NCBI RefSeq assembly: GCF_000829695.1
Contig: NZ_BBNN01000020.1
Location: forward strand, 186,001-250,000
Direction of reading: 5' to 3'
DNA: 64,000 nt
From: Streptomyces sp. NBRC 110035
Lineage (GTDB): Bacteria > Actinomycetota > Actinomycetes > Streptomycetales > Streptomycetaceae
Shown one piece after another: positions 11,249 through 20,227 of this stretch. The stretch's first letter is position 1. Every line of letters begins with the position of its first letter. The notes under the pieces are model-generated. The model did no database searches. It had not been told where the DNA came from and worked only from the letters and a program-made list of their open reading frames with translations. Both the position numbers and the translations under genes were made by a program.

Positions 11249-11287
11249 ACCGGGCCGCCGCAGCGACCGTACAAGAACCTCCGGAGG

Positions 11288-12175
11288 ATGAGCGTGCAGC
11301 ACCATAGTGGGGGGCGCCCCCCGAGCCCCCGCAGCGTGCTGCTCGCGGAGGTGGCCCAGGCCACCCAGCGGCTCGCCGACGCAGGCGTGCCCTCGCCGCG
11401 CACCGACGCGGAGGAGCTCGCCGCGTTCGTGCACGGCGTCAAACGCGGCGCACTGCACACCGTCAGGGACGCCGACTTCGACGCCCGCTACTGGGAGGTC
11501 GTCGCCCGCCGCGAGGCGCGCGAACCGCTCCAGCACATCACCGGGCACGCCTACTTCCGCTACCTCGAACTCCAGGTGGGGCCCGGGGTGTTCGTGCCGC
11601 GCCCGGAGACCGAGTCGGTCGTCGGCTGGGCCATAGACGCGGTACGGGCCATGGACGTCGTCGAGCCGTGCGTCGTCGACCTGTGCACCGGCTCGGGCGC
11701 CATCGCGCTCGCCCTCGCCCAGGAGGTGCCGCGCTCCCGCGTGTACGCCGTGGAGCTGTCCGAGGACGCCCTCGTGTGGACCCGCAAGAACATGGAGGGC
11801 TCGCGCGTCGAACTGCGCCAGGGAAACGCCCTGACGGCCTTCCCGGACCTCGACGGCCAGGTCGACCTCGTCGTCTCCAACCCGCCGTACATCCCGCTCA
11901 CCGAATGGGAGTACGTCGCCCCCGAGGCGCGCGACCACGACCCCGGCCTGGCGCTGTTCTCCGGCGAGGACGGCCTCGACCTCATCCGCGGTCTGGAGCG
12001 CACCGCGCACCGCCTGCTGCGCCCCGGCGGCGTGGTCGTCGTCGAGCACGCCGACACCCAGGGCGGCCAGGTCCCGTGGATCTTCGCCGAGGACCGTGGC
12101 TGGACCGATGCCGCCGACCACCCCGACCTGAACAACCGGCCCCGGTTCGCCACCGCCCGCAAGGCGCTGCCGTGA
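11288..12175 (+). CDS. prmC: peptide chain release factor N5-glutamine methyltransferase
   Basis: 295 residues. It methylates the GGQ glutamine of RF1 and RF2 with S-adenosylmethionine. An N-terminal helical substrate-binding domain (about 1-90) is followed by a Rossmann methyltransferase with DLCTGSGAIALALA (motif I) and the catalytic NPPY at residues 198-201. GGAGG precedes the ATG at 11288. Its position directly after prfA supports the assignment over other N6/N5 methyltransferases. Confidence 0.96.
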   Translation: MSVQHHSGGRPPSPRSVLLAEVAQATQRLADAGVPSPRTDAEELAAFVHGVKRGALHTVRDADFDARYWEVVARREAREPLQHITGHAYFRYLELQVGPGVFVPRPETESVVGWAIDAVRAMDVVEPCVVDLCTGSGAIALALAQEVPRSRVYAVELSEDALVWTRKNMEGSRVELRQGNALTAFPDLDGQVDLVVSNPPYIPLTEWEYVAPEARDHDPGLALFSGEDGLDLIRGLERTAHRLLRPGGVVVVEHADTQGGQVPWIFAEDRGWTDAADHPDLNNRPRFATARKALP

Positions 12176-12230
12176 CCGTCCGGCAGACTTCGACCACCCC
12201 CAGCCGCATGTGTACGAGGAGGCCCGCCAG

Positions 12231-12878
12231 ATGGCTCGGCGATACGACACCAACGACGCGACCGACCGCGCGACCGGTCTGCGTGAAGCCGCGTCCGCCG
12301 TCCGCCGGGGCGAGCTCGTGGTGCTGCCGACGGACACCGTCTACGGCATCGGTGCCGACGCGTTCACCGGCGAGGCCGTCGCCGACCTCCTGGAGGCCAA
12401 GGGGCGCGGCCGCAGCATGCCCACGCCCGTCCTCATCGGCTCCCCGAACACCCTGCACGGCCTGGTCACGGACTTCTCCGAGCAGGCCTGGGAACTGGTC
12501 GACGCGTTCTGGCCGGGCGCGCTGACCCTGGTCGCCCGGCACCAGCCGTCCCTCCAGTGGGACCTCGGCGACACCCGCGGCACGGTCGCCGTCCGCATGC
12601 CGCTGCACCCGGTCGCCATCGAGCTGCTCACCGAGGTCGGCCCGATGGCCGTCTCCTCGGCCAACCTGACGGGGCACCCCGCGCCGGAGAACTGCGACGC
12701 GGCCCAGGAGATGCTCGGCGACTCCGTCTCCGTCTACCTCGACGGCGGGCCCACCCCGGGCATCGTCCCCTCGTCGATCGTCGACGTCACGCGCCCCGTG
12801 CCCGTGCTGCTGCGCGAAGGCGCCATCCCGCCGGAGGAGCTGCGCAAAGTGGTACCCGACCTCGAGGTGGCGAATTGA
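12231..12878 (+). CDS. L-threonylcarbamoyladenylate synthase (Sua5/YrdC/TsaC family)
   Basis: 215 residues from the ATG at 12231, chosen because GAGGAGG sits 8 nt upstream; a GTG at 12210 would add seven residues that overlap that ribosome site. It makes the TC-AMP donor for t6A37 modification of ANN-decoding tRNAs. The YrdC signatures VLPTDTVYGIGADAF, KGRGRSMPTPVLIG, FWPGALTLVA, VAVRMPLHP and SSANLTGHPAP are present. It lacks the extra C-terminal Sua5 domain, so it is the short YrdC form. It overlaps the next gene by 4 bp. Confidence 0.93.
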   Translation: MARRYDTNDATDRATGLREAASAVRRGELVVLPTDTVYGIGADAFTGEAVADLLEAKGRGRSMPTPVLIGSPNTLHGLVTDFSEQAWELVDAFWPGALTLVARHQPSLQWDLGDTRGTVAVRMPLHPVAIELLTEVGPMAVSSANLTGHPAPENCDAAQEMLGDSVSVYLDGGPTPGIVPSSIVDVTRPVPVLLREGAIPPEELRKVVPDLEVAN

Positions 12879-13552
12879 CGGCCCCCGAGTCGGGGCGTGG
12901 CATAGGCAACAGGGAACGCAGCGCGGAGGAGACGACCACCTTCGGGTTTCCGCGCGACACCTTCCGCATCCTCCACGTCAGCACCGGAAACGTCTGCCGC
13001 TCGCCCATCACCGAGCGGCTGACCCGGCATTTCGTGAGCCAGCGGCTGGGCCTCCTGGGCGGCGGGCTGATCGTGGAGAGCGCGGGCACCTGGGGGCACG
13101 AGGGCGCGCCGATGGAGTCCCACGCGGAGACCGTGCTGGCCGACTTCGGCGCGGACGCCTCCGGCTTCACCGGCCGTGAACTGCTGGACGACCACGTGAT
13201 CCGCGCCGACCTGGTGCTGACCGCGACCCGCGACCACCGCGCCCAGGTCATCTCCATGGGCCACTCGGCGGGCCTGCGCACCTTCACGCTGAAGGAGTTC
13301 ACCCGCCTGGTGAACGCGATCGACCCGGCGACCCTGCCCCCGGTGGACGAGGGCCTGGTCATGCGCGCCCGCGCCCTGGTCCGGGCCGCCGCCGCGCTGC
13401 GCGGGTGGCTGCTGGCCCCGACCGCCGAGGCGGACGAGGTCTACGACCCCTACGGCGGGCCCCTGCCGTTCTTCCGCTCCATCGGCGACGAGATACACCA
13501 GGCCCTGGACCCGGTCGTCACCGCCCTCACCGGCGTCCCGACCCGAACCTGA
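12875..13552 (+). CDS. low-molecular-weight protein-tyrosine-phosphatase-like protein lacking the catalytic Cys
   Basis: 225 residues from a TTG that overlaps the stop of the preceding gene (TTGA), with a charged, probably flexible N-terminus (1-28). The LMW-PTP/arsenate-reductase fold is recognisable: the P-loop region ILHVSTGNVCRSPITERL, a central GTWGHEGAPM segment and a late EVYDPYGGP acid loop. The nucleophilic cysteine of the C-X5-R loop is replaced by Ser36 (codon AGC at 12980-12982), while Cys41, Arg42, Ser43 and the Asp-Pro-Tyr acid loop remain. It may bind phosphotyrosine, phosphate or arsenate without ordinary phosphatase turnover. Translationally coupled to the Sua5 gene. Confidence 0.85.
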   Translation: MTAPESGRGIGNRERSAEETTTFGFPRDTFRILHVSTGNVCRSPITERLTRHFVSQRLGLLGGGLIVESAGTWGHEGAPMESHAETVLADFGADASGFTGRELLDDHVIRADLVLTATRDHRAQVISMGHSAGLRTFTLKEFTRLVNAIDPATLPPVDEGLVMRARALVRAAAALRGWLLAPTAEADEVYDPYGGPLPFFRSIGDEIHQALDPVVTALTGVPTRT

Positions 13553-13686
13553 CGGCTCCGCCGCGGTGCCCGGCCGACCTGCCCGGGGCGGCGGCCGCGA
13601 CCTTCCGGGAGGCGCGGCAGCCGAGCGGGGCGGGGGCGGCGGGCCTACATTGGTCGTACGCCGGCTTCGATGTCCGGGAGCGCACC

Positions 13687-14931
13687 ATGACGGTCACCCA
13701 CGCCCTCGAGGGCGGGTTCGGGGTTCTGCGCCGGCAGGACCCCGAACTCGCCGGGATCCTGGACGCGGAGCGGGAGCGGCAGGCGACCACCCTCCAGCTG
13801 ATCGCCGCCGAGAACTTCACCTCGCCCGCCGTGCTGGCCGCCCTCGGCTCACCGCTCGCCAACAAGTACGCCGAGGGATACCCGGGCGCCCGCCACCACG
13901 GCGGCTGCGAGACCGCCGACGCCGCCGAACGCCTCGCCGTCGAGCGGGCCAGGGCACTCTTCGGCGCCGACCACGCCAACGTCCAGGCGCACTCCGGATC
14001 GTCGGCCGTGCTGGCCGCCTACGCCGCCCTGCTGCGCCCCGGGGACACCGTCCTCGCCCTCGGCCTGGCCCACGGCGGCCACCTCACCCACGGCTCGCCC
14101 GCGAACTTCTCCGGCCGCTGGTTCGACTTCGTCGGCTACGGCGTGGACGCGGAGACCGGGCACATCGACCACGACCAGGTCCACGCCCTGGCCCGCGCCC
14201 ACCGGCCCAAGGCGATCGTCTGCGGCTCCATCGCCCACCCCCGCCACATCGACCACGCCTTCTTCCGCGAGGTCGCCGACGAGGTGGGCGCCTGTCTGAT
14301 CGCCGACGCCGCGCACCCCATCGGGCTCGTCGCCGGGGGAGCGGCGCCCAGTCCGGTCCCGTACGCGGACATCGTCTGCGCGACCACGCACAAGGTGCTG
14401 CGCGGGCCGCGCGGCGGCATGCTCCTCTGCGGCGCCGAGCTGGCCGAACGGGTCGACCGCGCGGTCTTCCCCTTCACCCAGGGCGGGGCCCAGATGCACA
14501 CCGTCGCCGCCAAGGCGGTCGCCTTCGGGGAGGCGGCGACCCCGGCCTTCGCCGCGTACGCCCACCAGGTCGTCGCCAACGCGCGGGCCCTCGCCGAAGC
14601 TCTGGCCGACGAGGGACTCCTCGTCACCACCGGCGGCACGGACACCCACCTGATCACCGCCGACCCTGCTCCGCTCGGCGTCGAGGGGCGCGAGGCCCGC
14701 GGCCGGCTCGCGGCGGCCGGAATCGTCCTGGACTGCTGTGTCCTGCCGCACGCCGACGACCGCGGACTGCGCCTGGGCACCGCGGCGGTGACCACGCAGG
14801 GCATGGGGGAGCGGGAGATGGTGCTGATCGCCGGGCTGCTGGCGAGCGTCCTGCGCGGCGGCACCGAGCCGGCGCGGACCCGCACGGACGTCCACGAACT
14901 GACCGCCGCCTTTCCGCCATATCCTGGCTGA
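13687..14931 (+). CDS. serine hydroxymethyltransferase paralogue
   Basis: 414 residues from the ATG at 13687. It is a fold-type I PLP enzyme of the GlyA family. AENFTSPAVL, NKYAEGYPGARHHGGCE, HSGSSAVLAAYAALL, LAHGGHLTHG, DAAHPIGLVA and the Schiff-base lysine loop ATTHKVLRGPRGG are present. The two tyrosines normally at KRYYGGC are His70-His71 here, so activity or substrate may differ from housekeeping GlyA. The position between a phosphatase-like gene and a WecA-type gene does not match the usual glycine-cleavage context. Confidence 0.88.
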   Translation: MTVTHALEGGFGVLRRQDPELAGILDAERERQATTLQLIAAENFTSPAVLAALGSPLANKYAEGYPGARHHGGCETADAAERLAVERARALFGADHANVQAHSGSSAVLAAYAALLRPGDTVLALGLAHGGHLTHGSPANFSGRWFDFVGYGVDAETGHIDHDQVHALARAHRPKAIVCGSIAHPRHIDHAFFREVADEVGACLIADAAHPIGLVAGGAAPSPVPYADIVCATTHKVLRGPRGGMLLCGAELAERVDRAVFPFTQGGAQMHTVAAKAVAFGEAATPAFAAYAHQVVANARALAEALADEGLLVTTGGTDTHLITADPAPLGVEGREARGRLAAAGIVLDCCVLPHADDRGLRLGTAAVTTQGMGEREMVLIAGLLASVLRGGTEPARTRTDVHELTAAFPPYPG

Positions 14932-15126
14932 GACATGTCACCCGGCCGGGCACGCGCACCCGTACGGGCGCCGACGCGGGGCAGGCGCACCCGGGCGGTC
15001 GGGCCGTGTGCGCCGCTGTGCACGGACACACGTGCAACCATCGTCGCCACCCGGAAGTCCTCACCCGTATGCGTGCCTCGCTAGGGTGTGAGGCTGTGAT
15101 GGCCAGCGAGACCTGTGGGGAAGCCC

Positions 15127-16506
15127 GTGCGTGAATACCTGCTGACGCTCTGCATCACGGCCGCGGTGACGTATCTGCTGACAGGGCCGGTACGGAAGTT
15201 CGCGATCGTGGCGGGAGCGATGCCGGAGATCCGGGCACGCGACGTGCACCGGGAACCCACTCCCCGGCTCGGCGGGATCGCCATGTTCTTCGGACTGTGC
15301 GCGGGACTGCTGGTCGCCGACCACCTCACCAACCTCAGCCAGCTCTTCGAGAAGTCCAACGAACCACGGGCGCTGCTCTCCGGAGCGGCGCTGATCTGGC
15401 TGATCGGTGTGCTGGACGACAAGTTCGAGATCGACGCCCTGATCAAGCTGGGCGGGCAGATGATCGCCGCCGGTGTGATGGTCGTGCAGGGCCTGACGAT
15501 CCTGTGGCTGCCCATCCCCGGCGTCGGCTCGGTCGCGCTCACCCAGTGGCAGGGCACCCTGCTCACGGTCGCCCTGGTCGTCATCACCATCAACGCGGTC
15601 AACTTCGTCGACGGCCTGGACGGTCTCGCGGCCGGCATGGTGTGCATCGCGGGGGCGGCGTTCTTCCTGTACGCGTACCGCATCTGGTACTCGTACGGCA
15701 TCGAGGCGGCCGCCCCGGCGACGCTGTTCTCGGCGATCCTGATGGGCATGTGCCTGGGCTTCCTGCCGCACAACATGCATCCCGCGCGGATCTTCATGGG
15801 CGACTCCGGCTCCATGCTGATCGGTCTGGTCCTCGCCGCCGGCGCGATCTCCATCACGGGCCAGGTCGACCCCGACGCCCTGAACCTGTACGCGGGCGGG
15901 GAGAAGGAGGCCGTGCACCAGACGGTGCCGGTCTACATCCCGCTGCTGCTGCCGCTGACGATCATCGCGGTGCCGGCCGCCGACCTCGTCCTGGCCATCG
16001 TGCGCCGCACCTGGCGCGGCCAGTCGCCGTTCGCGGCGGACCGGGGCCACCTGCACCACCGCCTGCTGGAGATCGGCCACTCGCACAGCAGGGCGGTGCT
16101 GATCATGTACTTCTGGTCGGCGCTGATCGCCTTCGGCGCGCTCGCCTACTCGGTCAACTCGGCGTCCATGTGGATCGTGCTCAGCGTGGTCATCCTGAGC
16201 GCCCTCGGTCTGCTGCTGCTCCTGCTGCCCCGGTTCACCCCGCGCGCGCCCCTGTGGGCCCAGCGCGTCGTCCCGCCGCGCTACCGCCGTCGCCGGTCCC
16301 CGGCGGCCGCGTCCGCCCCGCAGGAGGCGGGAGAGCGGGCCCCGGACGCGGACGCCCCGGCGGGCACGGAGCCGGACGACCGGGCCGCCGCCGCGGCCGA
16401 CCGCCGTGCCCCGGTGACCGCCGGGGTCTCGGGGGGCAACGGTGCGACGGCCCTGGGCCACCACGCGCACCCGGGCGACCGGGGGACGACCGCGGGTTCC
16501 CGCTGA
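15127..16506 (+). CDS. polyprenyl-phosphate N-acetylhexosamine-1-phosphate transferase (WecA/TagO/MraY superfamily)
   Basis: 459 residues from the GTG at 15127; GGGGAAG is placed well for this start, and a GTG four codons upstream (15115) is the alternative. It is a polytopic membrane enzyme that starts cell-wall glycan synthesis by moving a sugar-1-phosphate from a UDP-sugar to undecaprenyl phosphate. Family motifs are PTPRLGGIAMF, the LDDKFEID aspartates, NFVDGLDGLAAG, HPARIFMGDSGSM and RRTWRGQSPFAADRGHLHH. After the last helix, about 90 Ala/Pro/Glu-rich residues form a probably disordered cytoplasmic tail. The gene sits just upstream of the atp operon, as in many actinobacteria. Confidence 0.92.
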   Translation: MREYLLTLCITAAVTYLLTGPVRKFAIVAGAMPEIRARDVHREPTPRLGGIAMFFGLCAGLLVADHLTNLSQLFEKSNEPRALLSGAALIWLIGVLDDKFEIDALIKLGGQMIAAGVMVVQGLTILWLPIPGVGSVALTQWQGTLLTVALVVITINAVNFVDGLDGLAAGMVCIAGAAFFLYAYRIWYSYGIEAAAPATLFSAILMGMCLGFLPHNMHPARIFMGDSGSMLIGLVLAAGAISITGQVDPDALNLYAGGEKEAVHQTVPVYIPLLLPLTIIAVPAADLVLAIVRRTWRGQSPFAADRGHLHHRLLEIGHSHSRAVLIMYFWSALIAFGALAYSVNSASMWIVLSVVILSALGLLLLLLPRFTPRAPLWAQRVVPPRYRRRRSPAAASAPQEAGERAPDADAPAGTEPDDRAAAAADRRAPVTAGVSGGNGATALGHHAHPGDRGTTAGSR

Positions 16507-16851
16507 GGCGGCATGGCACACATCACGGTCAAGGTAAGAATCCGACTAGAGCATTGCCAAGTCGTGGGGTGGCGATGGGGCACTCTTGGGGGCGTGAAGC
16601 GCCCTAATACCAGACAAGTCGACCCCTCGCACCCTCAGGTGTGTAGGCTCACTCGCATGCGTGACCTTCCCTGCGGCCATTAGGTAAAGACTGCATCAAA
16701 TAGTTTGTGATACCGTTCACGAGTCTCGTCGGGGAGAGCCGGGGAACCGCAGTACGACGGTTCGCCGGCGGAGGGAAACCGCCCTCCGTCCGCGGGACTA
16801 CGCTCGTCCCTGACGACATCCTTTGCCCCCTGTTCAAAGCGGAGTTCCGCC
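16507..16851 (+). other. promoter region of the atp operon
   Basis: 345 bp without a gene. AT-richer sequence around 16675-16715 and TAGGCT at 16643-16648 are possible promoter elements. A Rex-like operator lies at 16705-16722. No attenuator-like hairpin with a T-tract was found. Confidence 0.5.
16705..16722 (+). promoter_or_regulatory. Rex-like redox operator upstream of atpI
   Basis: TTGTGATACCGTTCACGA agrees at 14 of 18 positions with the Streptomyces Rex operator consensus as I recall it (TTGTGAACGCGTTCACAA), including both TGTGA/TCAC half-sites. Rex is a repressor released by NADH and controls respiratory genes, so a site 130 bp before the ATP synthase operon is functionally sensible. 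Confidence 0.7.
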
Positions 16852-17301
16852 ATGCCGTCCAACGACGTCCGGATCCTGATGCAGGCTGCCGTACCCACCG
16901 CCGCCGTCGGTGCCGTCGCGGTCGCGGTCGGTGGTGCCGTCGAAGGCGGCCAGGGAGCGATCGGCGCGGTCATCGGTGCAGCGCTCGTGATCCTGCTCAT
17001 GGGGACCGGGCTGTACGTCCTCCAGTGGATCGCCAGGTCGATCCCGCACCTGTTCCAGGCCATGGGCATGATGATGTATCTGACGCAGATCCTGCTGATC
17101 TTCGTCTTCATCGCGCTCTTCAAGGACACGACGCTCTTCCACCCCCAGGCCTTCGCGCTCTCCCTGCTCGTCTCCACCCTCACCTGGGTCACGGCGCAGG
17201 CGCGCGCCACCATGAAGGCCAAGACCTACTACGTGGACCCCGAACCGACGGCGACCGGCAACACGGCTGAGGCGAAGGAAGCTTCGGGGCGCCAGCCGTG
17301 A
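16852..17301 (+). CDS. atpI: ATP synthase protein I (AtpI)
   Basis: 149 residues, four predicted membrane helices (about 10-28, 33-53, 68-90, 97-115) and a polar C-terminal tail. It is the first gene of the atp operon. In the family it assists assembly or stability of the c-ring or ion uptake and is not a structural subunit. Sequence conservation is low; the call rests on topology, length and position. Confidence 0.85.
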   Translation: MPSNDVRILMQAAVPTAAVGAVAVAVGGAVEGGQGAIGAVIGAALVILLMGTGLYVLQWIARSIPHLFQAMGMMMYLTQILLIFVFIALFKDTTLFHPQAFALSLLVSTLTWVTAQARATMKAKTYYVDPEPTATGNTAEAKEASGRQP

Positions 17302-17526
17302 GACGTAGGGCCGGGATAAGGGTGCACGACAGACCCTGCTATCGTCCGGTGCCAACTGCGGCATCGCGGGCGCGGGCATCCACGCTGACGCCTGACACAT
17401 CGCGAGGCGAGATGCCCCACAGCCGCCCCCACATCCGTAACACCAGTCCCGTGCCGATCCGCGGCTCCGTGCCGCGCCGACACCACGAGGTTGCCGAATC
17501 AATGCGCCACGCTGAAGGAGCCCGCG

Positions 17527-18348
17527 GTGAGTGCTGACCCGACACAGGTGCTCGCCTTCGAGACCGACTGCCACATCTTCGACGGCTGTGGCTTCCCGTC
17601 TCCCGGGCTGCACTCGTTCCTGTTCGAGCCCATGTGGGGCGACGGTGACAGCAGTGTGTACTTCAACAAGACGATGCTGCTGGCGCTGCTCGGCTCGGTC
17701 ATCATCATCGGCTTCTTCTGGGCGGCGTTCCGCCGGCCCCAGGTCGTCCCCGGCAAGCTCCAGATGGTCGCCGAGGCCGGCTACGACTTCGTCCGCCGGG
17801 GCGTCGTCTACGAGACGATGGGCAAGCGCGAGGGCGAGAAGTACGTCCCGTTCATCGTCGCGCTGTTCTTCTTCGTCTGGATGATGAACCTCTGGTCGAT
17901 CATCCCGCTCGCCCAGTTCCCGGTGACGTCGGTCATCGCGTACCCGCTGGGGCTGGCGCTGCTCGTCTACGCCGTGTGGGTCTCGCTGACCTTCAAGCGG
18001 CACGGCTTCGTCGGCGCCCTGAAGAACTTCACCGGCTACGACAAGTCGCTCGGTGCGGCGCTGCCGGTCGTCATGCTGATCGAGGCCTTCTCGAACCTGC
18101 TCGTGCGACCCTTCACCCACGCCGTGCGGCTCTTCGCGAACATGTTCGCGGGCCACATCCTGCTGGTGCTGTTCACCATCGCCAGCTGGTACCTGCTGAA
18201 CGGCATCGGGATCGCTTATGCCGGCGTCTCGTTCGTGATGGTCCTGGTGATGACCCTCTTCGAGCTCTTCATCCAGGCCCTGCAGGCGTACGTCTTCGTT
18301 CTCCTGGCCTGCACCTACATCCAGGGCGCGCTCGCCGAGCACCACTGA
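17527..18348 (+). CDS. atpB: F1Fo ATP synthase subunit a
   Basis: 273 residues from a GTG at 17527 with AAGGAG 6 nt upstream. It is the stator of the proton channel. Membrane segments carry the conserved RPFTHAVRLFANMFAGHILL helix with the essential arginine, and the C-terminal ELFIQALQAYVFVLLACTYI helix. A 225-bp gap separates it from atpI. Confidence 0.97.
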   Translation: MSADPTQVLAFETDCHIFDGCGFPSPGLHSFLFEPMWGDGDSSVYFNKTMLLALLGSVIIIGFFWAAFRRPQVVPGKLQMVAEAGYDFVRRGVVYETMGKREGEKYVPFIVALFFFVWMMNLWSIIPLAQFPVTSVIAYPLGLALLVYAVWVSLTFKRHGFVGALKNFTGYDKSLGAALPVVMLIEAFSNLLVRPFTHAVRLFANMFAGHILLVLFTIASWYLLNGIGIAYAGVSFVMVLVMTLFELFIQALQAYVFVLLACTYIQGALAEHH

Positions 18349-18401
18349 GCGTCCCGCACCACCCCCATTCGTCCGGTGGCCCACCCCCCACCGGCCCGTG
18401 A

Positions 18402-18650
<249 letters not shown>

Positions 18651-18694
18651 TCGTCTGATTCACGACCGGCCCACCAGACGAAAGGCACTCTGAT

Positions 18695-19240
18695 ATGAGC
18701 AAGCTGCTTCATATCGCGGCCGAGGAGGTCCAGAACCCCCTCGTCCCGCCGATCCCCGAGCTCGTCATCGGCCTGCTCGCCTTCGTCATCGTCTTCGGTT
18801 TCCTCGCGAAGAAGCTCCTCCCGAACATCAACAAGGTTCTGGAGCAGCGGCGCGAGTCCATCGAGGGCGGTATCGAGAAGGCCGAGGCCGCTCAGACCGA
18901 GGCCCAGAGCGTCCTTGAGCAGTACAAGGCCCAGCTCGCCGAGGCCCGGCACGAGGCCGCGCGCCTGCGCCAGGAGGCACAGGAGCAGGGCGCCACGCTC
19001 ATCGCCGAGATGCGCGCGGAAGGCCAGCGGCAGCGCGAGGAGATCATCGCCGCCGGTCACGCGCAGATCGCGGCCGACCGCAAGGCCGCCGCGTCCGTGC
19101 TGCGCCAGGACGTGGGCAAGCTCGCCACCGACCTGGCCGGCAAGCTCGTCGGCGAGTCCCTCGAGGACCACGCCCGGCAGAGCCGTGTGATCGACCGGTT
19201 CCTCGACGACCTCGACCAGAAGGCCGAGGCCGCACGATGA
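18695..19240 (+). CDS. atpF: F1Fo ATP synthase subunit b
   Basis: 181 residues: a short N-terminus, one membrane helix (about 20-42, ELVIGLLAFVIVFGFLAKKLL) and a long Ala/Glu/Gln-rich coiled coil that forms the peripheral stalk. It overlaps atpH by 4 bp (ATGA), indicating translational coupling. Confidence 0.97.
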   Translation: MSKLLHIAAEEVQNPLVPPIPELVIGLLAFVIVFGFLAKKLLPNINKVLEQRRESIEGGIEKAEAAQTEAQSVLEQYKAQLAEARHEAARLRQEAQEQGATLIAEMRAEGQRQREEIIAAGHAQIAADRKAAASVLRQDVGKLATDLAGKLVGESLEDHARQSRVIDRFLDDLDQKAEAAR

Positions 19241-20052
19241 ACGGAGCGAGCCGCGAGGCCCTGGCAGCCGCACGTGAGCGTCTCGACGCGCTGACGGACT
19301 CCACGTCCGCCGACGCCGGCTCGCTCGCCGAAGAGCTGGCCGCCGTCACCGCGCTCCTCCACCGCGAGGTGTCGCTGCGCCGGGTCCTCACCGACCCGGC
19401 GCAGGACGGCGGGACCAAGGCGGACCTGGTCCGGCGCCTGCTCGGAACCCAGCTCAGCGGCGCCGCCGCCGACCTGGTCTCCGGCATGGTGCGCTCCCGC
19501 TGGTCGCAGCCCCGCGACCTGGTGGACGCGCTGGAGGAGCTGGCCGACCTCGCCGACCTCACCGCCGCGCAGAAGGCCGGCGCGCTCGACAGCGTCGAGG
19601 ACGAGCTGTTCCGGTTCGGCCGGATCCTCTCCGCGAACAACGACCTGCGCGCCGCGCTGACCGACCGCAAGGCCACCGCCCCGGCCAAGAGCGAGCTGCT
19701 GAACAGCCTGCTCGGACGCAGGGCGGACGCGACCACCGCACGTCTGGTGACGCGTCTGGTCTCCGCGCCGCGTGGACGTAGCCTGGAAGCGGGACTGCAG
19801 TCCCTGTCCAAGCTCGCCGCCGACCGTCGCAACCGCATGGTGGCCGTCGTCACCTCCGCGGTGCCGCTGAGCGACCCGCAGAAGCAGCGCCTCGGCGCCG
19901 CCCTCGCGAAGCTCTACGGCCGCGCCATGCACCTCAACCTCGACGTCGACCCCGCGGTCGTCGGCGGGATGCGGGTCCAGGTCGGGGACGAGATCATCAA
20001 CGGCTCCCTCGCGGACCGGCTGGAGGACGCGAGCCGCCGACTGGCCGGCTAG
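19237..20052 (+). CDS. atpH: F1Fo ATP synthase subunit delta
   Basis: 271 residues, longer than the approximately 180 of E. coli delta, as is normal for actinobacteria. The conserved C-terminal delta/OSCP signature is [20 protein letters not shown]. It links the b stalk to the top of the alpha3beta3 ring. Overlaps atpF. Confidence 0.96.
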   Translation: MNGASREALAAARERLDALTDSTSADAGSLAEELAAVTALLHREVSLRRVLTDPAQDGGTKADLVRRLLGTQLSGAAADLVSGMVRSRWSQPRDLVDALEELADLADLTAAQKAGALDSVEDELFRFGRILSANNDLRAALTDRKATAPAKSELLNSLLGRRADATTARLVTRLVSAPRGRSLEAGLQSLSKLAADRRNRMVAVVTSAVPLSDPQKQRLGAALAKLYGRAMHLNLDVDPAVVGGMRVQVGDEIINGSLADRLEDASRRLAG

Positions 20053-20227
20053 CGCCGACGCGTCCCCCGCGCACCACGCGGCGGACGCGGCAACTGAACA
20101 CGTCGTACGTACCTACGGCCCTGGTTGGGCCGTGCAGAGGATTCACCTCTTTCCGGGGGGAGTCCCCGACTCGTGGAATACCCCCAAAGTGAAACTTCGG
20201 GCCCAACAAGGAGAGCAGGGAACTCAG

